From assembly GCA_017523995.1 (NCBI GenBank), contig JAFWUX010000236.1:1-23892 (forward strand): a stretch of 23,892 nucleotides of DNA. The letters run 5' to 3'. Position 1 is the first letter of the stretch; each line of letters begins with the position of its first letter. The DNA is from Oscillospiraceae bacterium (lineage in GTDB: Bacteria > Bacillota_A > Clostridia > Oscillospirales > Ruminococcaceae). The position numbers and the translations under genes are program-made. Shown here in pieces: positions 8,206 through 15,921 of the stretch. Below the pieces are notes generated by a model that saw only the letters and a program-made list of their open reading frames with translations, was not told where the DNA came from and made no database searches.

Positions 8206-10269
8206 TTACTCTGCTGCGTCCTCAGCCGGTGCCTCATCAGAGTAAACAACCTCGTCAGCTTCCGGAGCCTCATCTGCTGCATCTTCATCGTTGACAGCAC
8301 GCATCGAAAGGCTGATGCGCTTCTTCTCGGTGTCGATCGCAGTGATCTTGACGGTCACGGTATCGCCGACATTGACAACGTCCTTGACATTGGTCACGCG
8401 CTCAGAGGAGAGCTGAGAAATGTGGATCAGGCCGTCGATGCCGTCAGTGATGCGTGCGAATGCGCCGAAGGAAGTCACGGAAACGATGGTAGCGTCAACA
8501 ACATCGCCGACTGCATACTCGTTGGTGAACTTCACCCACGGATTGTCCTCCGGTCTTCTGTGACCGAGGGAAATTCTGCCGGTCTCCGGGTTGAGTGCCT
8601 TGATGTAGACCTCAAGGGTATCGCCGACTGCAACAACATCGCTCGGCTGGTGGATTCTTGCCCAGGAGAGCTCGGAAACGTGAACCATGCCGTCAATGCC
8701 GCCCAGATCGACGAATGCGCCGTAGCTGGTCAGAGACTTGACCTCGCCGGTGTAGACATCACCGACTTTTGCGGTTTCCCAGAACTTTGCCTTAGCAGCA
8801 TCGCGCTCTGCCTTCTGTACCTGACGGATGGAGCCGACCGCTCTGCGGCGCTGCTCGTTGACGTCGATGATTACGAAGCGGATCGGCTGCTTGAGGAGCA
8901 CATTGAGATCTGCGCCTCTGCCGAGACCGGACTGGGAAGCCGGAATGAAGACGTGAACGCCGTTGCAGTCAGCGACAAGGCCACCCTTGACAACACTCAG
9001 AACGGTACCCTCAAGCACCTCGCCCGATTCCTGGGCTTTGAGGATGTTCTCGAAGCCGACCATTTCATCGACTCTGCGCTTCGAGAGCTGAACAGTACCT
9101 TCCGCATCGTTCACCTGAATAACGACAAGCTCCAGCTCGTCTCCGACCTTGACAAGGTCAGAGGGCTTCTTAGAGGTATCACTGGTCAGTTCAGAGAGGG
9201 TAATATAGCCGGTCTGCTTGGCACCTACGTCAACCATGACCTCGTTGTTTCCGCTGATGGAAGCGACGATGCCGACCACCCGGTCACCCTTTCTGATTTT
9301 TTTCGTGAAGGTCTTATCAAGCTCCTCCTCGAACGCTGCTGCGAAGTCCTCGTTTTCCGGGATTGTGGTATCGGTGTCAAAAATTCCAGACATATTGGTT
9401 TGAACCTCCTTAATAATGTGGGCTGGTGTACTGGCTCCTGCCGTGATGCCGATCTTCAGGATATGACCGCTGCCGGCTTCTGCTGCAATCTCTGCAGCCT
9501 TCTGCCGGATCTCATCCGCATGTGCGCTGAGCTCTGCCGCCGTCTCGATGAGCCACGCCGGACAGTTCCGGCTGCAGACATCAAAGAGCTTGACGGTATT
9601 TGAGCTGTGTCTGCCGCCGACAACGATCATCAGATCGGATTCGCGTGAGAGCAGATCCGCATCCGACTGGCGTGCAGCGGTCGCACTGCAAATGGTGTCA
9701 AACACCTGCAAATCGGGGTGATCAGAAGGCAAAAGCGCTATACAGTCCCCCCATAATAATTTATTATACGTTGTTTGCGCGACAATTGCAAGCCTTTGCG
9801 GCAATCTTCTATCAATCAAACACATCAGCTCGGTCTTATCGCGGAAAACTGTACAATTTTCCTCACAATGCCCGACGATCCCCTGCACCTCAGGATGTTT
9901 CGGGTCGCCGGCAATGAAAACATGCCGTCCGGCAGCGGACTGCTCGGCTGCAATCTTATGAATCCGCGCGACAAACGGACAGGTGGCGTCGATCACGGGA
10001 TTGCCCTGTGCGGCGAGCTGCTCATAGACAGCCCTTGCTACGCCGTGTGCGCGGATAATCAGCGTTTCGCCGGGTTCGAGCTCGGCGGGGTCGCTGATGA
10101 TGCGGGCGCCCTTCGCGTTCAGATCGCCGACAACGGCTTCGTTGTGCACGATCGGGCCGAGTGTCGCGACGCGCTTGCCCTCGGCGAGTGCCTGATAGAC
10201 AAGCTTGACCGCACGGTCCACGCCGAAGCAGAATCCGGCAGATTTTGCGGTTGCAATTTCAGCGCGCAT
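8206..10269 (-). CDS. ispH-rpsA: Bifunctional 4-hydroxy-3-methylbut-2-enyl diphosphate reductase (IspH) / ribosomal protein S1
   Basis: The 687-residue protein is two proteins fused. Residues 1-292 are IspH (LytB), the last step of the MEP isoprenoid pathway, making IPP and DMAPP. The three iron-sulfur cysteines are visible in GFCFGV (C13), DATCP and TICSAT, along with HGEV-type residues near HNEAV and the closing IIKEVQ. Residues 293-687 are S1, with four OB-fold repeats beginning near KGDRVVG, GEVLEGT, VGDVYTG and VGDVVDA and an acidic tail. This fusion is a known feature of many Clostridia. AAGGAGGG precedes the ATG at 10269. An unusually good internal ribosome site lies before M293. It is the last gene of the operon, 15 bp after the lipoprotein. 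Confidence 0.95.
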   Translation of the reverse strand: MRAEIATAKSAGFCFGVDRAVKLVYQALAEGKRVATLGPIVHNEAVVGDLNAKGARIISDPAELEPGETLIIRAHGVARAVYEQLAAQGNPVIDATCPFVARIHKIAAEQSAAGRHVFIAGDPKHPEVQGIVGHCEENCTVFRDKTELMCLIDRRLPQRLAIVAQTTYNKLLWGDCIALLPSDHPDLQVFDTICSATAARQSDADLLSRESDLMIVVGGRHSSNTVKLFDVCSRNCPAWLIETAAELSAHADEIRQKAAEIAAEAGSGHILKIGITAGASTPAHIIKEVQTNMSGIFDTDTTIPENEDFAAAFEEELDKTFTKKIRKGDRVVGIVASISGNNEVMVDVGAKQTGYITLSELTSDTSKKPSDLVKVGDELELVVIQVNDAEGTVQLSKRRVDEMVGFENILKAQESGEVLEGTVLSVVKGGLVADCNGVHVFIPASQSGLGRGADLNVLLKQPIRFVIIDVNEQRRRAVGSIRQVQKAERDAAKAKFWETAKVGDVYTGEVKSLTSYGAFVDLGGIDGMVHVSELSWARIHQPSDVVAVGDTLEVYIKALNPETGRISLGHRRPEDNPWVKFTNEYAVGDVVDATIVSVTSFGAFARITDGIDGLIHISQLSSERVTNVKDVVNVGDTVTVKITAIDTEKKRISLSMRAVNDEDAADEAPEADEVVYSDEAPAEDAAE
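9393..9411 (-). promoter_or_regulatory. Internal Shine-Dalgarno and in-frame ATG at the IspH/S1 junction
   Basis: On the minus strand AAGGAGG (9405-9411) lies 11 bases before an in-frame ATG (9391-9393) that encodes M293, exactly where the S1 part begins. It could allow separate translation of free S1. The bases also encode the conserved IspH ending KEV, so they may be constrained by protein sequence alone. Confidence 0.5.
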
Positions 10270-10284
10270 TCCGGCGCCCTCCTT

Positions 10285-10914
10285 TTATGTTTTGTGGATG
10301 CTGTCCAGCAGCATTTGTTTCTGGTCTTCCGCGTCCGCGCGGTCATGAATCTCCATCAGCAGATAGACAAAGCTGTCATCCGCCTCCGTGACGCAGATGA
10401 ACACCTGATCGGCATATCCGCCTTCATCCGCATGGGAGTGGTCATGCGCCTGTTCGGACATCAGCGAGTGGGCATGTGCCGCAAGTGTCGCAGATTTGAA
10501 CGCGGCGCCGCCGTAGGTCGGCTGCCGGAGATCGCGCACTTCAAATCCCGATTCCTCATCGCGGAGCCGGTTGCAGATGCGCGCCATAAATGCCGTCTCG
10601 GTGTCTTCGCAGGTGTTCGGCTCGCTGCAGATCAGCAGCTCACAGCCCGCGGACTGCGCTGCATATTCGCAGACGAAGCCTTCCAGCGCATCGCGCTCCT
10701 CCGCCTGCTGCACGGCATCCTTGTAGATATCCCATGCCTGATAATCCGACTCAGCCGTGATTTTGAATGCCTCGGGCGTTTCGATTATGAAGCCCGCCTT
10801 CGCATTGCGGTAGACATTGCCGCGGAGCGTTCCGGGCTTGTATTCGCCGCAGCCGGTCAGCAGCAGCATGCAGAGCATGCCGGCAGCGCAGCGGCGCTTC
10901 TTAGTAGTGTTCAT
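10285..10914 (-). CDS. Small lipoprotein with histidine-rich segment
   Basis: The 209-residue protein has a short basic N terminus, a hydrophobic stretch and a lipobox ending LLTGC (C22), so it should be a lipid-anchored surface protein. The body contains AGFIIETPEAFK and a later histidine cluster (HAH and HDHSH within about 20 residues near forward 10428-10490) that might bind metal. The ATG at 10914 overlaps the end of the carboxypeptidase gene by 14 bases, suggesting coupled translation; the longer in-frame start would be inside that gene and gives no signal peptide. The family is not recognised. The position between a cell-wall carboxypeptidase and IspH-S1 suggests an envelope role. Confidence 0.75.
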   Translation of the reverse strand: MNTTKKRRCAAGMLCMLLLTGCGEYKPGTLRGNVYRNAKAGFIIETPEAFKITAESDYQAWDIYKDAVQQAEERDALEGFVCEYAAQSAGCELLICSEPNTCEDTETAFMARICNRLRDEESGFEVRDLRQPTYGGAAFKSATLAAHAHSLMSEQAHDHSHADEGGYADQVFICVTEADDSFVYLLMEIHDRADAEDQKQMLLDSIHKT

Positions 10915-12049
10915 AGAGCGGCAGATCCGCCTCATCGGGGACAATCCGCTGCACATCGCTGTAGGGGATGCCGGTCAGCTGGTAGAGCGACAGCGTATCC
11001 CCGACCGCATCGAGCGGCTGGAATGTGGTGCTGCCCGCAACCACGGTGATGTAGGTCTTGCCGGAATCGGACTTTGCCCATGTTGCAAGGCACTGTCCTG
11101 CCGGATTGGTAAAGCCCGTTTTGCCGCCGACAATATGCAGCGGATCTGGCAGGAATTCGAGTTCGTTGCCGACCATGCGGGAGAGCGTTGTCGAGACAAG
11201 ATCAATGCCCTCGGGATGCTCCGCGGTGGCGGCTGTGGTGTACTGCAGCGTGGACATCGCCTCCGCGCAGAACGGGTTGCGGATTGCCATCATCAGGATG
11301 CGCGAGAGATCGTTGAGGCTGCTGACATGGCTGTCATCGTGCAGACCGGTGACATTCACAAAATGCGAATGCTCGAGTCCCATTTTCGCCGCAAGATTGT
11401 TCATCTCTGCGATGAACGCCTCCTCGCTGCCTGCCGCATAGGTTGCGAGCATGACAGCCGCATCTGCGCCAGAGGGCAGCATCATCGCGTAGACAAGGTC
11501 GCGGATCCGGCACGCCTCGCCCGCTTTGAATCCGGCAACATATGCCATCTGCTCCTCCTGCGCACGCAGTACCTCGGCATCCATGAGGATGGTCTCATCG
11601 AGCGCCTCGGGTTCCACAAGCTGCGAGAAGGTCAGCAAAGTCATCATTTTGGTCATCGAAGCCGGATAGATTTCCGCATCGGCATCATGCTCTGCGAGGA
11701 TTCTGCCGCCGTTGCCTTCCAGCTCAATGAGCAGCGCATTCCGTGCAAGGATTTTTGTGGTATCCGTCACAGTCAGCGTTTCGGGGGTGCGCTCCGCCTT
11801 GTCCGGATATGCAGGGAGGGTCTCGGTTGTTGTGGTGATGACCGTCGCCTCGGTCTCCGCCGGAGCGGTAACATCCGGATTCTCCTGCTCAGCCGTATCT
11901 GCGGATTCCGGCTTTTCGCCGCGGTTGTTCAGGAGATCCTTGCCCGCGATATACAGTCCGCCTGCAAGTGCCGCCAGAATCAGCGGGATAAGGATTACGC
12001 CGGCAGCCGTTTTGCCGCCGTTCTTTTTCTTTCTGGATTGCTGTGCCAT
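10901..12049 (-). CDS. D-alanyl-D-alanine carboxypeptidase (PBP5/DacF-type, peptidase S11)
   Basis: The 382-residue protein has a basic N terminus and a signal-anchor helix at about 15-36, then a Thr/Glu-rich linker to about residue 95. The penicillin-binding catalytic domain shows S131-M-T-K134 (nucleophile and base), S193-G-A (the SxN position, with Ala in place of the usual Asn) and K310-T-G. Members trim the terminal D-Ala from peptidoglycan pentapeptides outside the membrane. AAAGGAGAG lies 7 bases before the ATG at 12049. It is second in the operon, 73 bp after the zinc-ribbon gene, and its stop overlaps the lipoprotein start. The usual C-terminal amphipathic anchor appears absent, consistent with N-terminal anchoring. 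Confidence 0.9.
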   Translation of the reverse strand: MAQQSRKKKNGGKTAAGVILIPLILAALAGGLYIAGKDLLNNRGEKPESADTAEQENPDVTAPAETEATVITTTTETLPAYPDKAERTPETLTVTDTTKILARNALLIELEGNGGRILAEHDADAEIYPASMTKMMTLLTFSQLVEPEALDETILMDAEVLRAQEEQMAYVAGFKAGEACRIRDLVYAMMLPSGADAAVMLATYAAGSEEAFIAEMNNLAAKMGLEHSHFVNVTGLHDDSHVSSLNDLSRILMMAIRNPFCAEAMSTLQYTTAATAEHPEGIDLVSTTLSRMVGNELEFLPDPLHIVGGKTGFTNPAGQCLATWAKSDSGKTYITVVAGSTTFQPLDAVGDTLSLYQLTGIPYSDVQRIVPDEADLPLYEHY

Positions 12050-12122
12050 GTTCTCTCCTTTGATTTCGAGTATTCGCGTTTTCTTTCTCCGTATAGATTC
12101 CCTTTACGGGGCTGTTTGCAGT

Positions 12123-13424
12123 TTATTTGTCATCCTCAGGTGCTTCCGGAAAGCCCGCCGTACCGTTGAGCACGGCATCGACGATGTTCTCGCCGGTCTC
12201 CTGATTTGTTCCGCAGTATTTGCAGAACTTCATATTTGCAGCGAGCTCCTTGCCGCAGCAGACGCAGACCTTGCTGTCCGCTGCCGGAGCAGATGCCGCC
12301 GGAGCAGGTTCGGCAGCCTTCTGAGGCTGTTCCTGCTTTGCGCCGCAGTATTTGCAGAACTTCGCGCCGGATTCCAGCTCTCTGCCGCAGCTGACGCACT
12401 TTGTCAGATAAACCGGAACAACAGGCTTGCTCTCGGTTTTTGCGGGCTTTGCTGCTTTTTCCGGCTCTGCCGGTGCAAGCGCCTGATACTGCTTTTTCGC
12501 GCGGATATATGCCGCGAGCTCGAGCATGAACAGCGCAAAGCTGACACCCGTCACGGCGATGAACCAGTACGGTCCGCGCAGAACTTTGGTCACGCCGTAA
12601 AGCCCGACCACATCATCGCGGATAAACAGCGTATGGATGCCGCCGATCAGCACAAGAATCAGGCTGAGTGCCGCCGGAATCATGATCGTGATGCCGGTGC
12701 CCTTGAATGCGCCTGCGATATCTTTGCCGCTGTTTTTGCGGATCACGCACCAGCGCCAGATCAGCAGCGCGAGCAGCACAACCTCGAGCACATATGCCCA
12801 GATGCTGACGCCGAAGCGCTGGAATGCTCTGCCCGCCTTGGTCGAGCCGAAGCCGTCGCTCACGGCATTGACCTTTTTCAGAACCGGCTCTGCAACAGAG
12901 CTGATCTGCTGCCGGTCGCTGTCTTCAATCACGAGCTTGCAGGATTCGTGCAGCGATTCGGTGATCTGATCGAGCAGACCGGTGATCTCATCGGATTCGA
13001 TCCGGACGGGGGTATCGGAATCGCCGCGGAGCATCGCGAAATGCCCGTCCAGCTTCTCTGCGAGGAACGCAGGGATGCCCATGCCGTCCGCAGCCTGCGC
13101 GATATCCTCGGGCAGGACGTTTTCATCTGTGACATATTCGCTCCGGATGTAATCGGAGACGTTTTTGCCGGTAAACGGCACATCTGCATCCGAGAGCTTT
13201 GCCGAACGCAGGGCGTCGGTCAGCGCTGTGGATGCACTGTAGCTGCGCAGTGCGGTTGTGTTGCTGAAGCAGAAGTACAGAATCAGCACGCCGATCACGC
13301 AAAGCAGCGTGTGCAGAAAGCGGTAGCCGCCCGAGCGCGGACGCTTTTTGCCGCACTGTGTGCAGACGCCGCTGCTGTCATAGCTGCCGCCGCAGCTGCA
13401 GGTCGCTTGCTGTGTTTTCGCCAT
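12123..13424 (-). CDS. Multi-zinc-ribbon membrane protein
   Basis: The 433-residue protein begins with a zinc ribbon (C9, C11, C21, C24), then a transmembrane helix at about 37-54. An extracytoplasmic-type segment follows to about residue 205, then three hydrophobic helices at about 207-305. The C-terminal tail holds two more zinc ribbons of the pattern CxxC...KFCKYCG, joined by Ala/Pro linkers. This architecture is frequent in Clostridia membrane proteins of unknown function; the ribbons probably mediate protein or nucleic-acid contacts in the cytoplasm. It is the first gene of the carboxypeptidase/IspH-S1 operon, with a promoter at 13616-13644 and a leader of about 185 bases that contains dispersed repeat R3. 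AAGGGGTAAACC precedes the start. Confidence 0.8.
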   Translation of the reverse strand: MAKTQQATCSCGGSYDSSGVCTQCGKKRPRSGGYRFLHTLLCVIGVLILYFCFSNTTALRSYSASTALTDALRSAKLSDADVPFTGKNVSDYIRSEYVTDENVLPEDIAQAADGMGIPAFLAEKLDGHFAMLRGDSDTPVRIESDEITGLLDQITESLHESCKLVIEDSDRQQISSVAEPVLKKVNAVSDGFGSTKAGRAFQRFGVSIWAYVLEVVLLALLIWRWCVIRKNSGKDIAGAFKGTGITIMIPAALSLILVLIGGIHTLFIRDDVVGLYGVTKVLRGPYWFIAVTGVSFALFMLELAAYIRAKKQYQALAPAEPEKAAKPAKTESKPVVPVYLTKCVSCGRELESGAKFCKYCGAKQEQPQKAAEPAPAASAPAADSKVCVCCGKELAANMKFCKYCGTNQETGENIVDAVLNGTAGFPEAPEDDK

Positions 13425-13469
13425 AATGGTTTACCCCTTAATTTTTGCAGTCCGGCGCGCATGTAATAA

Positions 13470-13560
13470 GGTGTCTCCGACGGATTCAAAATGGGGGCTC
13501 TGCCCCCAATCCCCCGCTTAAGGGATACTATCCCTTAAGAATCCCGTTTTGGTCATGGGA
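13470..13560 (+). repeat. Dispersed hairpin repeat, copy R3
   Basis: The copy reads GGTGTCTCCGACGGATTC, a hairpin GGGGGC/GCCCCC (13493-13498 with 13502-13507), CCCCCGC, the variable hairpin CTTAAGGGATA/TATCCCTTAAG (13517-13527 with 13529-13539), then GAATCCCGTTTTGG. It lies between the promoter at 13616-13644 and the start of the zinc-ribbon gene, so its complement is transcribed in that gene's 5' leader. The rest of the gene-free stretch 13425-13811 holds that promoter and the CE4 terminator. Confidence 0.8.
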
Positions 13561-13615
13561 TTTCAGCGGTTCCGTGTGCCTGACTGCCCTGTTATATATA
13601 TTTTCGGTATCTTAT

Positions 13616-13644
13616 ATTATAGCACAAGCGCCCTTTGTTGTCAA
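13616..13644 (-). promoter_or_regulatory. Consensus sigma-A promoter of the zinc-ribbon/DacF/lipoprotein/IspH-S1 operon
   Basis: On the minus strand a perfect -35 TTGACA (13639-13644) and a perfect -10 TATAAT (13616-13621) are separated by 17 bases. Predicted transcription start is near 13609, leaving a leader of about 185 bases to the first gene. Confidence 0.9.
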
Positions 13645-13707
13645 CAACTCCGGACGCTGAATATCCTTGCGGTTTTCCGCAGGATTTTGTATTTTGTGCA
13701 GACAAAC

Positions 13708-13741
13708 GAAAAGCGCACCCGCGGTGAACGGGCGCGCCTTT
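13708..13741 (-). terminator. Rho-independent terminator of the CE4 deacetylase gene
   Basis: On the minus strand GGCGCGCCCG and CGGGTGCGC form a GC-rich stem (one G-T style mismatch) around TTCACCG, followed by TTTTCGTTT. It lies about 70 bases past the CE4 stop codon and ahead of the next operon's promoter. Confidence 0.8.
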
Positions 13742-13811
13742 CGCTGGAGTAGAAATGCTTGTCTGAGATAAGGAATGAATTGGAAAGCTTAAAATGAATT
13801 TGGATTGAAAC

Positions 13812-15344
13812 TCAGTCCCAAACGGTGTTGTAAAGCTTGTGGGCTTTTGCTTCCTTGTTGTGGAACTTGAACATCTCGGAAACGGTGCAGACTGCATAGC
13901 CCTGAGACTTCAGCCACGGGCAGAGCTGCTCAACCGCTGCTGCGGTGGTATCGTAATTCTCATGCATCAGCACAACGCAGCCGTCGAGTTGACCCATGGC
14001 TGCCTTGTTCTTGACTGCGGAGACGATCGAATCTGCGGATGCACCGTTCCAGTCCTGAGAATCCAGACCGCAGTTCGGCATCGGCGCCGGAATACCTGCG
14101 AAGATAGCCGCGCTCTGCTCAAGGAACGGCAGACGCGTGCAGTATTCACGGTCTTCGCCGACGATCTGATCGAGCGCCTGCTTGCATCTGGTGTACTCCT
14201 GATTTGCCTGCTGCTGGCTGTAGTTCAGCTGCTGCATGTGCGGGTGCGACCATGTATGGTTTGCAACCTCAAAGCCTGCTGCTTCCGCATTCTTGATCTC
14301 CTGCGTGTTGCTTGCAATGTGCTCGCCCCAGTAGAAGAAGGTTGCGTGGAAGCCGTTTTTCGTCAGCGTCTGCTGAATCTTGGCTGCCGCGCGTCCCTGC
14401 TGGGTGTTTGCAGAGAACGGACCGTCATCGAAGCTCAGTGCAACGACCTTGGTGTAGCCTGCGTCCTTGATCCACTGTGCATCTGCGACATTCGTCCACT
14501 GACCCGGAATGCGCTGGGTCTTCTGACCTGCAGCGGTGGTTGTGGTGGTTGTAGTGGTGGTTGTTGTAGTAGTGGTGGTGGTTCTGGTCAGCTCCGGATA
14601 GAGGAAGAGCTGGCGCACCATTGCGAGATCCGCTGCGGAGAGCACGCCGTCGCCGGTCATATCCGCAGTATCGAGATAAACCGTGCTGCCGCTGTCTTTC
14701 GTCAGCAGGAAGTTCAGCAATGCGTTCATATCATCCTTGTCAATCTTGTCATCGTGGTTGACGTCGCCCTTGCGGAAGACGGGCTTCGGCGGTTCGGTGT
14801 AGCTGGAACCTGCCTCGCCGCCCTTGATCTCATCGACATAGAATTCGCAGAGATCGGTGTCAGTCTCAACATAGAGCAGCATGCCGCTTGCATCGGACGG
14901 GATCGTATAATCTGTGTTGGAGAGAACAACCCATTCGCCGCTGCCGACGGAATCTGCTGCGACCTGCACGTAATTCTGCTTGTTGGATGAATCCGTGTAC
15001 TCCAGCGAGAGCTTCATATCGACTGCGCTGCCGGATTCCTGATAGACCGCGCAGGAGAAGCTGTAGGACTTGCCTGCGGAGAAATCTGTTCCCAGCGATG
15101 CCACAGCACCGTTCCATGCCTCGGTACGGCTGCTGACGAGCAGGCTGTAGGATCCCTCATACGCCTTGGTGCTGACGCGCTCGACAGATTCCTGCGCTCT
15201 GGCAGCGAAGCCGTCATAGCCGTTCTCGAAGCCGGCGTTGAGGTAGGTCTGTCCTGCGCTTGCAGGAATTGATGTTGCGGTGAGCGTCATCAGCAGCACG
15301 CTTGCGCTGACCGCTCTGGCGATTGTTCGTTTGAAGTTCAGCAT
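13812..15344 (-). CDS. Secreted dockerin-bearing CE4 polysaccharide deacetylase (NodB fold) with N-terminal carbohydrate-binding-like module
   Basis: The 510-residue protein starts at the ATG at 15344, preceded by AAAGGGGAT; the more distal ATG lacks this. Residues 1-31 are a signal peptide ending ASAG. Residues about 32-175 look like a beta-sandwich carbohydrate-binding module. Residues 192-250 form a dockerin: D194-V-N196-H-D198 with D205 at position 12, and a second loop D228, T230, D232, D239. A linker of 16 threonines follows (255-270). The NodB domain carries SFDDGP (D306, D307), H363-T-W-S-H367 (metal ligands), R404-L-P, D428-S-Q-D431 and H461-E. CE4 enzymes deacetylate xylan, chitin or peptidoglycan. 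The dockerin implies assembly into a cellulosome-like complex, so acetyl-xylan esterase activity is the likeliest. Confidence 0.92.
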   Translation of the reverse strand: MLNFKRTIARAVSASVLLMTLTATSIPASAGQTYLNAGFENGYDGFAARAQESVERVSTKAYEGSYSLLVSSRTEAWNGAVASLGTDFSAGKSYSFSCAVYQESGSAVDMKLSLEYTDSSNKQNYVQVAADSVGSGEWVVLSNTDYTIPSDASGMLLYVETDTDLCEFYVDEIKGGEAGSSYTEPPKPVFRKGDVNHDDKIDKDDMNALLNFLLTKDSGSTVYLDTADMTGDGVLSAADLAMVRQLFLYPELTRTTTTTTTTTTTTTTTTAAGQKTQRIPGQWTNVADAQWIKDAGYTKVVALSFDDGPFSANTQQGRAAAKIQQTLTKNGFHATFFYWGEHIASNTQEIKNAEAAGFEVANHTWSHPHMQQLNYSQQQANQEYTRCKQALDQIVGEDREYCTRLPFLEQSAAIFAGIPAPMPNCGLDSQDWNGASADSIVSAVKNKAAMGQLDGCVVLMHENYDTTAAAVEQLCPWLKSQGYAVCTVSEMFKFHNKEAKAHKLYNTVWD

Positions 15345-15483
15345 TACGCCATCCCCTTTACAAAAATTAGAATTCACTCCCATATGCCCGTTTCCGAGCC
15401 CCCATGTTTTATTCATTCCGCTGTCTCATGCAGCGTTTTTATACTATTATTATATATGAAGAATGCGGCGCAATCGCCGCCTT

Positions 15484-15689
15484 GAAAAAAAGAGAGTGGA
15501 GCGCCGGTCGGTAGTCGTTACCGGCACCGTGCGCCGACGCTGCCACTTAGGGGGAACATTGTTAGCTGCCCGATGCCGGATATCCGATCCGGTTTGCCAT
15601 CGGCAGGATCCATACCGCGCTGCCGGATCACCGGTTGCGGTCCTCAGAAATTGTGTTCACAGGATTTCAACGCTCTGTTGAACTTCCTT
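15484..15689 (-). ncRNA. Candidate structured RNA or attenuator leader upstream of the CE4 gene, class unknown
   Basis: A strong promoter (15696-15724) predicts a minus-strand transcript from about 15689 to a T run at 15484-15490. It folds as successive hairpins. A 5' hairpin pairs TTCAAC with GTTGAA (15677-15682 and 15666-15671), closed by GGA/TCC. A second pairs CGGCAG with CTGCCG (15620-15625 with 15601-15606). A third pairs CCGATG with CATCGG around an inner CCGGAT/ATCCGG (about 15570-15604), alternative to the second. The last is a long stem with base AGTGG-c-AGCG/CGCTCCACT (15538-15547 with 15495-15503), followed by CTCTTTTTTT, a good terminator. No open frame fits. It matches no riboswitch or 6S, SRP or RNase P signature I can recall. 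It may be a free RNA or a leader of the CE4 gene. Confidence 0.55.
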
Positions 15690-15695
15690 GATTCA

Positions 15696-15724
15696 ATCAT
15701 AGCATATTTTTGTATAAATTGCAA
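15696..15724 (-). promoter_or_regulatory. Promoter of the candidate RNA
   Basis: On the minus strand -35 TTGCAA (15719-15724) and -10 TATGAT (15696-15701) are separated by 17 bases. No minus-strand coding region begins for 350 bases, and a terminator intervenes, which points to an RNA product or attenuated leader. A second -10-like TATAAT on the minus strand (15449-15454) past the terminator lacks a clear -35 but could serve the CE4 gene. Confidence 0.65.
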
Positions 15725-15921
15725 ATAGGTTTTTCCTGATAGGGGGCATAAGCAAAAACATATGGTATTTCAATACTTATATGATACTCTCCGTATATTT
15801 TTAGGGCGTGAAAACAGGAGTGCATTACATTCGGTCGAAATTTCGCGCAAGATAGTCATTTTCAGTGCAATATCATCGCAAACAAGTGGATTTCCGGCCG
15901 CAATTTTTGCGCAGTCATTCG

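Noticed and set aside
9775..12169. Long plus-strand frames opposite ispH, the lipoprotein and the carboxypeptidase
   Set aside because: They overlap confidently identified genes on the other strand and look like shadows without start signals.
15484..15689. 6S RNA, T-box or a known riboswitch
   Set aside because: The 5' end forms its own hairpin instead of pairing with the 3' end as in 6S RNA. There is no T-box consensus, and no c-di-GMP, SAM, TPP, cobalamin or fluoride core could be matched by eye.
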